Part shown: one piece after another, positions 56,090 through 64,000 of the stretch | How positions within the stretch are numbered: the stretch's first letter is position 1 | Layout: every line of letters starts with the position of its first letter | Assembly (NCBI RefSeq): GCF_001679785.1 | Contig: NZ_CP016289.1 | Span: 248,001-312,000 of the forward strand | DNA: 64,000 nucleotides | Direction of reading: 5' to 3' | Source: Rhizobium leguminosarum | GTDB taxonomy: Bacteria > Pseudomonadota > Alphaproteobacteria > Rhizobiales > Rhizobiaceae | Notes under the pieces: generated by a model | The model's input: only the letters and a program-made list of their open reading frames with translations | Database searches by the model: none | What the model was told of the DNA's origin: nothing | Program-made: the position numbers and the translations under genes

Positions 56090-58024
56090 CTACGCAGCGT
56101 TTTCTTGCTGCACTCCGACCATGCCCACGACATCGGAGGTGATGTCGTGGTCTATTTCTTCGATTGCGACGACCGGCACGCGGCAATTGTGCCGGATCAT
56201 CAATGCTTGCGTCAGGAAGCGCAGTTCGCCCGGCATGACGACGACCGGATCGAAGCCGCGCTCATTGGCATCCACCAGGGCGTCCTTGGTTTCGTTCGCC
56301 AATCGGCGCAGCTTTTCGCTGATCTCTTCCTTTTCCGTCTTGTCCGAGGCGTCGCCGTAAGATCGGACGAAGCGTTCCCATTCCGGTGAAAGCGACAGCA
56401 CGGGCAGCAGTCCCCGCTGATCGAGAAGACCGAAGGCGATCTGCCGCGACAGAGCCCATCGCGCCTTCTCGGCCAATTTGTCCGGATCCTGCTCGTGCGG
56501 CTCGATCTTGAGCATTGTCTCCAGAAGGCCGCGCGGCTGCGATAACGTGACGCCGGAATCGAGCAGGCGCCGAATGACCGCAACCAGCAGCATCGGTGAA
56601 ACCTGGGTACGAACGTCGATGGCGAGCTTGCCCAGTCTTGGCTCAAGGCCCGCAAGCCACTGCGTTGCATCATCGACGCTGAAAATCGAGCCGGTATGGC
56701 GCCGGACAATGCGAACGATATCCTGGGCGATCAGCTCCGCCGGACGATCAGCCTTGCAGGATATGAGCCCAGCCGGCACATTCTCGACCTGGATATGGAT
56801 CATGTCCTCCCCTATGCGGGGGTCGGCGTTGAAGGTCGGCACGGTGATGGCGACGCCCACCGCGCGGGCCGCAACGCGGATGCGCGCATCGAGATGGCCG
56901 CCGAGATTATCGGTCTCGAGCCGGGACATCGTGGCCGCCGAGAGCGTCGCGACGATGGGGTCGCCATATTTGGCGCGATCGAGGGCGGCTGTCGCTGTGC
57001 CGTTCTGCTGATGAGCCAAACCATTTGCGGCGTCGATTGCGGGGGATTGGGGTCTGCGCTTGCGGACGAGGACAAGCGCCAGTGTCGCCAGACCGATGCC
57101 GATCGGCCAGAGGATGGTGGTCGGAAAGCCAGGGATGAGGCCGGCTGCCAGCGTGATTGCAGCGGCAATGCCGAGGGCGCGGGGCTCCTTCACCAACTGG
57201 CGGCCAATTTCGCTGCCGAGATTGCTGCTTTCGTCGGCGCTGACGCGGGTGACCACCGTGCCGGCGGCAACCGCCATCAGCATTGACGGGATCTGGGACA
57301 CGAGACCGTCGCCGATGGACAGCAGCGAATAGAGGTGGGCGGCCTCGGAAAAGCTCAATCCACGCTGGAAGATACCGATCGTCAGGCCGCCGAGGAGATT
57401 GACGGCGACGATCACCAGTCCGGCAATGGCGTCGCCCTTGACGAACCGCATGGCGCCGTCCATGGCGCCGAAGAACTGGCTTTCCCGTTCCAGCTGCGAG
57501 CGCCGCTTCTGGGCGGCTTCGCCGGTGATATGGCCGCTGCGCAGGTCGCTGTCGATGGCAAGCTGCTTGCCGGGCATGGCGTCGAGCGTGAAGCGGGCGC
57601 CGACTTCGGCAATTCTTTCAGCGCCCTTGGTCACGACGATGAACTGAACCAAGGCGATGATTAGAAACATGATGAGGCCGACGACGACATTGCCGGCAAC
57701 GACGAAGGAACCGAATGCGGAAATGATCTCGCCGGCATCGCCCTCGGCAAGCACCAGCCGGGTTGTGGAAATCGTTAAGGCGAGACGAACCAGGGTTCCG
57801 ATCAGGATGACGGCCGGAAAGGTCGAAATGTCGAGCACGGTGCGCAGGTAGATGGTCGTTACCAGGACAACGAAGGCAAAGGCGAGATTCAAGGCAATCA
57901 TCGCATCGATCAGCGCCGTCGGCATCGGCAGCACCATCATGGCGACGATGACGGCGAAAAATCCCGCAAACAGGATGTCGGTCCGTTTGGCGATGGCTGC
58001 GAATGGCGGCAGGAGGCGGATCAT
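56090..58024 (-). CDS. sctV: T3SS export gate protein SctV (RhcV/HrcV)
   Basis: A 644-aa FHIPEP-family protein. The N-terminal half has about seven to eight transmembrane spans, with the motifs PTALIDAMIALNLAFAFVVL, STFPAVILIGTLVRLALTIS, RFTLDAMPGKQLAIDSDLRSG and GDGLVSQIPSMLMAVAAGTVVTR. The cytosolic C-terminal half (about 330-644) forms the nonameric ring that docks chaperone-effector complexes. At 644 residues it is slightly shorter than many SctV proteins. It lies 3 bases after sctD in the same direction. Confidence 0.94.
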   Translation of the reverse strand: MIRLLPPFAAIAKRTDILFAGFFAVIVAMMVLPMPTALIDAMIALNLAFAFVVLVTTIYLRTVLDISTFPAVILIGTLVRLALTISTTRLVLAEGDAGEIISAFGSFVVAGNVVVGLIMFLIIALVQFIVVTKGAERIAEVGARFTLDAMPGKQLAIDSDLRSGHITGEAAQKRRSQLERESQFFGAMDGAMRFVKGDAIAGLVIVAVNLLGGLTIGIFQRGLSFSEAAHLYSLLSIGDGLVSQIPSMLMAVAAGTVVTRVSADESSNLGSEIGRQLVKEPRALGIAAAITLAAGLIPGFPTTILWPIGIGLATLALVLVRKRRPQSPAIDAANGLAHQQNGTATAALDRAKYGDPIVATLSAATMSRLETDNLGGHLDARIRVAARAVGVAITVPTFNADPRIGEDMIHIQVENVPAGLISCKADRPAELIAQDIVRIVRRHTGSIFSVDDATQWLAGLEPRLGKLAIDVRTQVSPMLLVAVIRRLLDSGVTLSQPRGLLETMLKIEPHEQDPDKLAEKARWALSRQIAFGLLDQRGLLPVLSLSPEWERFVRSYGDASDKTEKEEISEKLRRLANETKDALVDANERGFDPVVVMPGELRFLTQALMIRHNCRVPVVAIEEIDHDITSDVVGMVGVQQENAA

Positions 58025-58027
58025 GGA

Positions 58028-58999
58028 TTACGCTCCTCCGTCGCCTGCTGTGCGCGCCAGCCGCAATTTCTTGTCCGGCGCGGGATCGAAGCTGATCGTG
58101 TCCGTTTCCTTGCCACGGGCGACCACCATTTCCCCAGGACGTATCTCCTTGATACGCCAGTCGCCGGATACCGTTTCCCCCTCACGGTAACGTCGACCGT
58201 CATTGCCAACGACGAATTTGACAGGTGCATAGCCGGCGGCGGCGACGAAGCCGGCCAGGCCAGACGAGAGCGTCGTCATGTCGACGACAGGAACGGGGCT
58301 GCGGCGCGAGATGGCGGCGAGAATGCCGTCCAATTGTGTCTTGCTGGCAATGTCGAGCGGCTTGGAGCCTTCGCCGATACGGATCTCATTCCCGTTGTTC
58401 GCGAGTTTCGCACCGAGCTTTAGGCCGGCCAGTCGCATAGCCTCGCCCAGCTCTTCCGTGATCGAACTGGCGGTTGGCTGCGGGGCAACCGTTTTGATTT
58501 GTGCCGTCTGGATGTCGCGCGCCGGCTCCCGGTCCGGACCGAAGCCGATGTACAGGAGGGGAGCGGCGAGTATCAGAAGGCAGGCGGCCGCCATTCTGCG
58601 GAAGGTCAAGGGCTGTCGGACAGGCGGATACGCAGAGAGGTTCTCGATGTGGCACTCGACGTCCGCAAAGTGGATGGTTTCGCTGGAGCCGATGGAAACG
58701 CGCTCGCCGCGATGCAGGATAGAATCGCCGATGGCCACGCCGTCGCGTAGTGCTTCGATAGTTGCAGCCATCCGCTTTGCCTCATCGGAAACATGCAGGC
58801 GAAGCGCCGGTTCCGGATCGCAGCCCAGAATGACGAAGTCACAGGTCGGGCCACCGCCGACGGTGTATGTCCCCGGGCCAAGGTTATGGACGGATGCTCG
58901 CCCGGCACGCGCAATGCGCAAGGTCGGCGGGTTGTTGCCGCCCGTTGTCTGGCGTGAAGTGACGGATGATGGAGATGGAACCGTGCGCATGATCTTCAA
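58028..58999 (-). CDS. sctD: T3SS inner-membrane ring protein SctD (FHA-like)
   Basis: A 323-aa single-span protein. The cytosolic N-terminus is FHA-like (about 25-115, YTVGGGPTCDFVILG, LHRGERVSIGSSETIHF), then a transmembrane segment (about 130-150, RMAAACLLILAAPLLYIGFG) and a periplasmic part with ring-building-type modules. This is the topology of YscD/HrpQ. The sequence is divergent, so the call rests on domain order and position between the pilin candidate and sctV. Confidence 0.75.
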   Translation of the reverse strand: MKIMRTVPSPSSVTSRQTTGGNNPPTLRIARAGRASVHNLGPGTYTVGGGPTCDFVILGCDPEPALRLHVSDEAKRMAATIEALRDGVAIGDSILHRGERVSIGSSETIHFADVECHIENLSAYPPVRQPLTFRRMAAACLLILAAPLLYIGFGPDREPARDIQTAQIKTVAPQPTASSITEELGEAMRLAGLKLGAKLANNGNEIRIGEGSKPLDIASKTQLDGILAAISRRSPVPVVDMTTLSSGLAGFVAAAGYAPVKFVVGNDGRRYREGETVSGDWRIKEIRPGEMVVARGKETDTISFDPAPDKKLRLARTAGDGGA

Positions 59000-59107
59000 C
59001 GGCGGTTTCTGTTTCCGACGCCTTTCCGGCCAATCCGAGCCGTCAGACTATCACTGTGATGAGGGAAAGGCGTGGTGCCGTGAACTGCCCGGCAACCAGA
59101 AAGAGAG

Positions 59108-59133
59108 GCGAAGCCGACAATGGCCGGCTTCGC
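59108..59133 (-). terminator. hairpin after the pilin/needle gene
   Basis: A perfect 9-bp stem (GCGAAGCCG at 59108-59116, CGGCTTCGC at 59125-59133) with an 8-nt loop lies 8 bases after the stop, followed on the minus strand by a C/T-rich tract. It may terminate partially, letting the small gene be expressed far more than sctD. Confidence 0.5.
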
Positions 59134-59141
59134 CGAAAGCA

Positions 59142-59315
59142 TCAGGCCGGGCCGATTTTCTTGATGGCGTTGGCAACGCCGTTGATCTTGGTGATCTCGG
59201 TCGCGACCTGCAAGCTCTGAGCCGTTGCTTCGTTCTGAGCGGACTTGAAGCTCGCGATAGCGGAGTTGATGCCAGCACCCAGAGTGGAGCTGCTGCTGGT
59301 AGTGGTAGTAGCCAT
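59142..59315 (-). CDS. T3SS pilin/needle subunit candidate (57 aa)
   Basis: A 57-aa alanine/serine/threonine-rich protein: MATTTTSSSSTLGAGINSA, then an amphipathic helix (SFKSAQNEATAQSLQVATEI) and the C-terminal segment NAIKKIGPA. Size, lack of cysteine, a helix without a signal peptide and a position at the head of the sctD-sctV unit fit the extracellular filament subunit (NopA/HrpA pilin or SctF needle). AAAGGAG lies 6 bases before the ATG. It is too short for most gene finders and easily missed. Confidence 0.6.
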   Translation of the reverse strand: MATTTTSSSSTLGAGINSAIASFKSAQNEATAQSLQVATEITKINGVANAIKKIGPA

Positions 59316-59587
59316 TGCTGGTCTCCTTTGCGGTTAAGCGAGTGCAGAATTGCCGAAAATAATGTAATAATCAAGATATAGTTGTTAAAATTCCGTTAGA
59401 TCGCATTGTGGATATGATTATCGTAATACGGATATTCAGATATTGTTGAATAAACTGAGTATTATTTGGATATGTCGATTATGCCGCAGAATTATGCCAA
59501 CTGTATATTAAAAATAGGCAATCGCGAGCTGTGATGTTATGGAGAGGATGCTAGGGGATAAGCCGAAAAAGATTGGAGATTATGGAG
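59316..59587. promoter_or_regulatory. AT-rich divergent control region of the T3SS cluster
   Basis: About 270 bp without a gene between the pilin candidate (minus) and the secretin gene (plus). It is far more AT-rich than its surroundings, with repeated GGATAT/GATATT elements (for example near 59411, 59431 and 59469). No tts box or hrp box was recognised. It probably holds both divergent promoters. Confidence 0.5.
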
Positions 59588-60139
59588 ATGAAGTTGCGCG
59601 TGTCATCGATTACCCTTCTCATCCTGCTGGCGCCTTTGACTGTGCAGGCAGCCGCCAGCGGGAAAGACGTCCGCCTTAATGTCGTGTCCCAGCCGGTGGC
59701 TGACGTTGTGGATACCTTGTCCTTCATGTCCGGAATACCGGTTACGACTACAGGCAAATTAACCGGCCAGGTAGAAAACTGGTCGGTGAAGGAAGAGGGC
59801 GTGGCCGCATTTGAGGCGCTCGGCCGTGTCAGCAATCTGTTCGTCGCTTTTGATGGGATCCGGGTCATCATCGCCCCCAAGAACGACATCACGACTGTGA
59901 TCCTGGAGCAGAAAAGGCGAGGCTGGAGAGTGACACGGAGCGCCATAGACGCGCTCTTTCCGCTCTACCCCGAAGACGCCATCCGATATGATCCGGCCAG
60001 CGACCTTGTCATCGTGCGCGGCCCCACCGCTTTCGTCTCCGCGGTGGAAATGGTGGTGAACCGATCAACCGTCGAAACGGTGGAGGTGATCAAAAGCGGC
60101 CATGTGGAAATGATCACGCCTCCTGCCGCGGCGAACTGA
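59588..60139 (+). CDS. T3SS secretin N-terminal subunit (RhcC1/NolW type)
   Basis: A 183-aa exported protein. The ATG at 59588 has GGAG 9 bases upstream and opens a signal peptide (MKLRVSSITLLILLAPLTVQA). The mature part contains N0/N1-type secretin modules (VRLNVVSQPVADVVDTLSFM, then IDALFPLYPEDAIRYDPASD and VIVRGPTAFVSAVEMVV). It lacks the outer-membrane beta-barrel, so it corresponds to the separate first half of the secretin, a hallmark of the rhizobial Rhc T3SS family. The second half (RhcC2) is not in the window. Confidence 0.78.
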   Translation: MKLRVSSITLLILLAPLTVQAAASGKDVRLNVVSQPVADVVDTLSFMSGIPVTTTGKLTGQVENWSVKEEGVAAFEALGRVSNLFVAFDGIRVIIAPKNDITTVILEQKRRGWRVTRSAIDALFPLYPEDAIRYDPASDLVIVRGPTAFVSAVEMVVNRSTVETVEVIKSGHVEMITPPAAAN

Positions 60140-60152
60140 TCTAACTTGGCCA

Positions 60153-60593
60153 ATGGTAACCCGAATGGACGACGCGAGCTTATTTGAGAAGCTCTTGCAG
60201 ATCAGAAATATCCGCGCTGATGGTCTTGCCCGACAGCTTGCGGCGTTGCGTCATCGATTGGTTGATATGGAAGCGGAGGCAGAGGCCCTTGCGCTGGATC
60301 TTCACTCCACAGGCGAGCGAGCGGATGCTGCCTCGCCGACGCGGTTGCTGCAGCTAGGCCAGCGGGTCAACGGGCAGGATCTGCACAAATCACTACGGCA
60401 AGCAGCTATGGTGAAAGCGGAGCTCGAGCAGCTTCGTCACCGTTCCGTGGAGGGGGAGCGCCTCAATGTGAAGGAGGCTGCCGCCCAATATGCGGTAGGA
60501 CTTGCGCGCGCTGTTCGCATCGTTCGCCGCACGGAATGCGTCTTGGAAAGCCTCAAGGAAGACGCGCCTGGCGCCGATGATGGCTCAGGATAG
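60153..60593 (+). CDS. T3SS stalk-like coiled-coil protein (SctO candidate)
   Basis: A 146-aa, highly charged, almost entirely helical protein without membrane segment. Long coiled-coil stretches (residues 20-60 and 80-130, for example GLARQLAALRHRLVDMEAEA and LRQAAMVKAELEQLRHRSV) match the FliJ/YscO/HrpO type, which links the ATPase ring to SctV. Sequence identity in this family is always weak; the call rests on size, structure and position 13 bases after the secretin subunit. ATG 60165 is an alternative start. Confidence 0.55.
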   Translation: MVTRMDDASLFEKLLQIRNIRADGLARQLAALRHRLVDMEAEAEALALDLHSTGERADAASPTRLLQLGQRVNGQDLHKSLRQAAMVKAELEQLRHRSVEGERLNVKEAAAQYAVGLARAVRIVRRTECVLESLKEDAPGADDGSG

Positions 60594-60717
60594 GCGGCGC
60601 TTGAACCCACCCCCGCGCCAGGGCATCTCAACGCTAACCGAGCATCGCGAACATGCTGCGGGCGAGAACACGCGCTCAATATCAGCAATGCAGTATTCGT
60701 GCAACAACGCGAGCTGA
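60580..60717 (+). pseudogene. truncated start of the next T3SS gene (possible sctP)
   Basis: An ATG overlapping the end of the SctO candidate opens MAQDRRRLNPPPRQGIST and continues into a short frame that ends at 60717, where IS-like sequence begins. A proline/polar start right after sctO is where sctP (needle-length regulator) usually lies. The rest is missing. Confidence 0.3.
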
Positions 60718-61186
60718 CGCCACCCACGCGAACGACAACTGGCTTGTCGCAAATTTTTGGCGCTTAACGGTATGTTGACCATGGGAAGAGAGATTGCCGC
60801 TCCGAAAATTGTGGAACGAGCCGATGATTCTGAATGCTATTGCCGAAAAGCTGAAGCGGCAATCGAAGGATGATTTCAAGGGCCGGCATTTCGAGGCATG
60901 GCTGATCGTGCAGGCGGTTGCCTGGTATTTGGGTTATCCACTCAGCTATCGGGATCTTGAGGAGATGTTCCGGGAACGTGGCTTCGAGGTCGATCATAGC
61001 ACCGTCAACCGTAGGGTTCTGGCCTACGCGCGGATGATCGAAAAGCGGCTTCGCCAGTTCCGGCGCCGCATTACGGCTCTGTCCGGATTGACGAGACCTA
61101 CGTCAAGATTCGCGGCAACTGGCGATATTTGTCTCGAGCCGTCGACAAACACGGAAATCCGGTAGATTTCCTGCTGACAGCGAACG
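60700..61186 (+). mobile_element. IS6-family remnant between sctO and sctU
   Basis: A frame from 60794 encodes GRHFEAWLIVQAVAWYLGYP, LSYRDLEEMFRERGFEVDHS and TVNRRVLAYARMIEKRLRQF, the IS6 N-terminus. It then shifts phase near 61075 to the continuing frame RIDETYVKIRG, SRAVDKHGNPVDFLLTANG, and is cut at about 61187 by another IS. A terminal-type sequence (GGCTTGTCGCAAATTTTTGG) is at 60740-60759. Left boundary approximate. Confidence 0.65.
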
Positions 61187-61500
61187 GGATCTCGATGCCG
61201 CTAACGGCGGTTTTGTCGGGGAAGATATCGGTAAAGGCGATGCGGGAGGCATCGTCGATGCAGATGTGGACGTATGGCCGGGACGATCGGTCCGCCATCC
61301 CGGCGCGTCCTTGTGCCCTGAACCGTTCGACTCAGCGCGAAACGATCTTTGACGAGACACCATAAAGGCGGGCAGCCTGGGCTTTGGACACTTGGCCTTT
61401 GGCAACGGCCAAAGGCATTTCCTCTCGCCGCAACGGTGTCAGTCGGGCATTCTTATGGATGTTCATTCGGAGTGATCCTGGAAAACTGAGGTGTGGTACT
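61187..61500 (-). mobile_element. IS481-family remnant with internal deletion
   Basis: On the minus strand from 61467, MNIHKNARLTPLRREEMPLA, GQVSKAQAARLYGVSSKIVSR, then an in-frame TGA replacing the expected Trp, then VERFRAQGRAGMADRSSRP joined directly to YVHICIDDASRIAFTDIFPD. About 100 residues between the helix-turn-helix and the first catalytic Asp segment are deleted. It is a dead fragment lying against the damaged 3' end of sctU. Confidence 0.7.
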
Positions 61501-61508
61501 CCAGTCTC

Positions 61509-62360
61509 CTAAATCCGCTCCGAATGGACAACCTCCGGAAAGCTCACATCTAGCCTCTTTTCCGGCTTTTCCTTGCGTGGCGGAGCGTTTCGCATTTCAG
61601 CGCCGACGCGGCGGCGTGCCGATTTCAGATGCGGATCCCCTTGCGTGTCCTTGTGTTCCCGCCGGGCTTCTGTCTTGGTCATGCGATGTTCGCGGCGGAA
61701 CAACAGGCGCGAGATGGAAAGGTCGAAGAATGCTGCGGCAAGCATGATCGCGGCCGCTATGACGACAACGGTGCCGATCAGGTAGGCCGCGACGGATAGC
61801 GAGCAGGCCTCGCCGCAAAGCGGTGCCCAGAAAATGCCGTTCAGAAAATAAAGGATGGCACCACCGCCCGCGAAGGAAAGGATAATGACCTTGACGATGC
61901 CTTTGAGGAACTCCACCAGGTTCGTCACGGAAAAGAGCTTCTTAATCCCACTTACCGGATTGAGCCGGTTGAGATCGAAATTCATATGCTTCGTCGTCAC
62001 CGGAAAACCTTGGCCGTCGAGGATCGAAACGGCAATGACGATCGCAAGACCGAGCAGCATGGGCATCCACAATATGCCGAACAGTATCTCGGCCATGTCC
62101 TTGACAGCCGTCAAAGGAAAACCCGGTTGGGTTCGCTGGCTTCCGGTAAGGCCCGCGGCATCAAAGCCTATGCCGAATATCCTGGCAAAATCCCGCAGGA
62201 TATTGCCGAGCGCCCAGGCGAGATAGGCGGCGATCGCCAGCAACGACATGGCGACCGGAATTTCCTTGGAGCGGGCAACCTGCCCCTCCCGTCGCAACCG
62301 GTCGAGCTTGACGCGGCTGGGCGGCAAGCTTTTTTCCTCTGTATCGTCATTTTTGGACAT
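61509..62360 (-). CDS. sctU: T3SS export switch protein SctU, C-terminal domain lost
   Basis: A 283-aa protein. The N-terminal membrane half is intact: the start EEKSLPPSRVKLDRLRREGQ, VARSKEIPVAMSLLAIAAYL and four hydrophobic spans to about residue 215. The linker (RMTKTEARREHKDTQGDPHL, KSARRRVGAEMRNAPP) is normal, but then the sequence changes to RKEKPEKRLDVSFPEVVHSE and stops. The family's cytosolic domain with the NPTH autocleavage site, needed for substrate switching, is absent; full SctU is about 350 aa. IS remnants begin right after the stop. It overlaps sctT by 14 bases. Confidence 0.88.
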   Translation of the reverse strand: MSKNDDTEEKSLPPSRVKLDRLRREGQVARSKEIPVAMSLLAIAAYLAWALGNILRDFARIFGIGFDAAGLTGSQRTQPGFPLTAVKDMAEILFGILWMPMLLGLAIVIAVSILDGQGFPVTTKHMNFDLNRLNPVSGIKKLFSVTNLVEFLKGIVKVIILSFAGGGAILYFLNGIFWAPLCGEACSLSVAAYLIGTVVVIAAAIMLAAAFFDLSISRLLFRREHRMTKTEARREHKDTQGDPHLKSARRRVGAEMRNAPPRKEKPEKRLDVSFPEVVHSERI

Positions 62361-63162
62361 CGGCAGCCTCGAAGATCGATTTCACCTCGGCAAAACCCCG
62401 CGTCCAGATCTCGTTGAAATAACTGCCGGCGAACATGGCGTAGAGCACCAGCACGCCGGCCACCGCCAGGTTCTTGAACGTCGCCACGCTGTCGTTCAGC
62501 GGAAACTGCTTGGCCGAACGGCCGACAAAGCCGAGCGATAGTTCGATCGCCCCGATGACGATGACGAAGGGCGCCGCCAGCAGCGTACCCATCCGGAAAA
62601 GCTCTGTGAAAATATCCAGAATGATCCTGAACGCGTCCCCGTCGAAGGCGGGTTTCAACGCGAACAGCGGCCAGAATTCGAAAGACTTGTAGAAGATAGC
62701 GACGAGGTCGGTAATGCCGCCGGTTGCGACAAAGATAGCCAGCGCGATCGACATCAGCACTGAGCCGAGCGTCGTCGTCTCAAGCGCATTGACCTGATCG
62801 AAGAGATTGGCCGCATTGGCCCCACGATAGACGTCCGTCATGTCGCCCGCCGATTGCGCTGCCCAGAAGGGAATGCCGAGCCCCATGCCGATCACTCCGC
62901 CGAAGACGAATTCCTTCAGGAACAGGACACCGAGGATGAGATAGCTCGTGTGGCCCTCCGCTAGCACCGTATGAGCAAAGGCGACGGCCGGCGCGGAGAG
63001 ACCGATGGCAAGACCGATCCGCAGCAGCCCGGTGATGCTGAACAACGAGAACAGCGGAAAGATGGAGAGAATGCCGAGCGCCCTCGCCGCCCCGAGCGCC
63101 ATCGCCGCCGGGATCGCGGTCTGCAAATTGACGACGGGGAACTGGGCAAGGCTCGTGTCCAT
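62347..63162 (-). CDS. sctT: T3SS export apparatus protein SctT
   Basis: A 271-aa FliR/SctT membrane protein with about six spans. Conserved parts include AARALGILSIFPLFSLFSIT near the N-terminus, LFLKEFVFGGVIGMGLGIPFWAAQSAGD and the late segment with FVIVIGAIELSLGFVGRSAKQF. It forms the core export gate with SctR and SctS and is encoded directly between sctS and sctU in the standard R-S-T-U order. Confidence 0.93.
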   Translation of the reverse strand: MDTSLAQFPVVNLQTAIPAAMALGAARALGILSIFPLFSLFSITGLLRIGLAIGLSAPAVAFAHTVLAEGHTSYLILGVLFLKEFVFGGVIGMGLGIPFWAAQSAGDMTDVYRGANAANLFDQVNALETTTLGSVLMSIALAIFVATGGITDLVAIFYKSFEFWPLFALKPAFDGDAFRIILDIFTELFRMGTLLAAPFVIVIGAIELSLGFVGRSAKQFPLNDSVATFKNLAVAGVLVLYAMFAGSYFNEIWTRGFAEVKSIFEAADVQK

Positions 63163-63167
63163 CCGGC

Positions 63168-63440
63168 CTATTGCACGATGGTCGGAAAATCGTTGAAGAT
63201 GTGGATCGAGTGCTCCAGCAAGGGCGTTGCCAGCGCACGCCCGAAAACAAGCAGCACGAAGGACAGGACGAATATCTTGACGATCTGCGCGATTGTCTGC
63301 TCTTGGATCTGCGTTGCTGCCTGGAATATGGCGATCACCAGCCCAAGGATCGCCGCAAGGCCGAGCACTGGGCCGGCGAGCGCGAATGTCGCGAGGATTG
63401 ATGCGCCGATTTCGGCCGAGATCTGCTCCTGTCCCATCAC
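63168..63440 (-). CDS. sctS: T3SS export apparatus protein SctS
   Basis: A 90-aa protein with two transmembrane hairpin helices (ATFALAGPVLGLAAILGLVI and IVKIFVLSFVLLVFGRAL) and the conserved loop FQAATQIQEQTIAQ between them, the FliQ/SctS signature. It directly abuts the sctR stop and lies 5 bases before sctT. Confidence 0.94.
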   Translation of the reverse strand: MMGQEQISAEIGASILATFALAGPVLGLAAILGLVIAIFQAATQIQEQTIAQIVKIFVLSFVLLVFGRALATPLLEHSIHIFNDFPTIVQ

Positions 63441-64000
63441 TCAGCTCGCATAGGAAAGCACGAGCCCTTCGAGCAGCCGGCGCCAGCCGTCGACGCCGAC
63501 GAAGAGAAGCAGCTTGAAAGGTGTGGAAACGACGGTCGGCGACATCATCTGCATGCCCAAGGCCACGAGAATGGCCGAGACCGCAAAATCGATCATCAGG
63601 AAGGGCAGATACAGCAAAAAGCCGATTTCGAAAGCGCGGGTCAGCTCAGAGACGAGAAAGCTCGGCGTCAAGACGGTGATATCGTCGGGGCTGGCAGGCA
63701 GGGTTGCGGTATCGCCCCAGATGCGTTGCGACGAGTTGACGAAAAACTGACGAACCTCCTCATCGGAGAATTTCATCATGAAGGCCTTCAACGGCGCGCC
63801 GACCTCCGAAAGACCGGCCGCCAGGCCATTGATCGTGTCAAAGTGGACATCGGCGCGCAGAAGGACCTGCCAGCACTGCTGAAGGATGGGGTTCATCACA
63901 AAGGCCGACAGCACGATCGCGATGGCGAAGACCAGCAGGTTCGGCGGCGTCTGCTGGATGCCTATAGCATTGCGGACGATCAGAAGCACGACGGCGATCT
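63441..64000 (-). CDS. sctR: T3SS export apparatus protein SctR (5' end outside window)
   Basis: The last about 186 codons of a FliP/SctR protein; the frame continues past base 64000. Typical segments are RNAIGIQQTPPNLLVFAIAI, the plug region FSDEEVRQFFV, TPSFLVSELTRAFEIGFLLY, DFAVSAILVALGMQMMSPT and STPFKLLLFVGVDGW at the end. The presence of R-S-T-U in order suggests sctQ and possibly other apparatus genes lie just to the right. Confidence 0.93.
   Translation of the reverse strand, partial: IAVVLLIVRNAIGIQQTPPNLLVFAIAIVLSAFVMNPILQQCWQVLLRADVHFDTINGLAAGLSEVGAPLKAFMMKFSDEEVRQFFVNSSQRIWGDTATLPASPDDITVLTPSFLVSELTRAFEIGFLLYLPFLMIDFAVSAILVALGMQMMSPTVVSTPFKLLLFVGVDGWRRLLEGLVLSYAS

Overview
The window looks like a large repABC replicon (plasmid or chromid) of a fast-growing Rhizobium of the R. 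etli / R. leguminosarum group. The evidence is a complete repABC module with two perfect 16-bp parS sites and a putative antisense ctRNA, high-GC alphaproteobacterial coding, the aerobic cobFGHIJKLM set, rhizopine (moc)-type genes, GGAAC-N16/17-CGTT promoters of the alphaproteobacterial general stress response, and a Rhc-type (split-secretin) type III secretion cluster. From memory, plasmid-borne cob and nad clusters together with an ECF sigma gene resemble R. etli p42f; this was not checked by alignment.

Layout. 1-7.2 kb: end of an ABC transporter, a small glycine-zipper protein, two LacI-type regulators, a doubly frameshifted MFS permease, a Bcr/CflA exporter divergent from a TetR regulator, and a single-domain receiver behind a stress promoter. 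7.4-19.2 kb: envelope and stress genes (L,D-transpeptidase, periplasmic MsrA, a very large alpha-2-macroglobulin coupled to PBP1C, trehalose synthase TreY behind a second stress promoter). 19.2-24.9 kb: a CueR-type copper module, an ECF sigma / anti-sigma pair and a BI-1 membrane protein. 24.9-29.9 kb: the replication and partition core (DUF1612-HTH protein, repC, ctRNA, repB, repA). 30-37 kb: cobFGHIJ and cobLM with cobK on the opposite strand. 37-42.7 kb: a moc-like rhizopine/inositol set (TIM-barrel protein, LacI regulator, MocD oxygenase, MocE Rieske ferredoxin, MocF reductase) followed by a divergent PanB-fold gene. 42.8-47.2 kb: a Nudix regulator and nadABC with a duplicated operator.

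47.2-52.9 kb is an insertion-sequence graveyard: two identical 1.1-kb IS5-family copies plus decayed IS5 and IS6 pieces. The left IS copy cuts off a winged-helix regulator. 52.9-64 kb is a T3SS cluster: a HrpF/NopX-like translocon candidate with an internal 496-bp perfect duplication, sctV, sctD, a 57-aa pilin/needle candidate, the N-terminal secretin subunit, a SctO-like stalk protein, and sctU-T-S-R running off the right edge. IS remnants sit between sctO and sctU; sctU has lost its NPTH autoprotease domain and the gene after sctO is cut short, so the system as sequenced is probably damaged.

At four places (about 3813, 4098, 41925 and 53078) adding a single G or C restores a full-length family member. 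Each is a one-base shortening of a G/C run, so sequencing error and true pseudogenization must be separated before calling these genes dead. No rRNA, tRNA or CRISPR array was seen.
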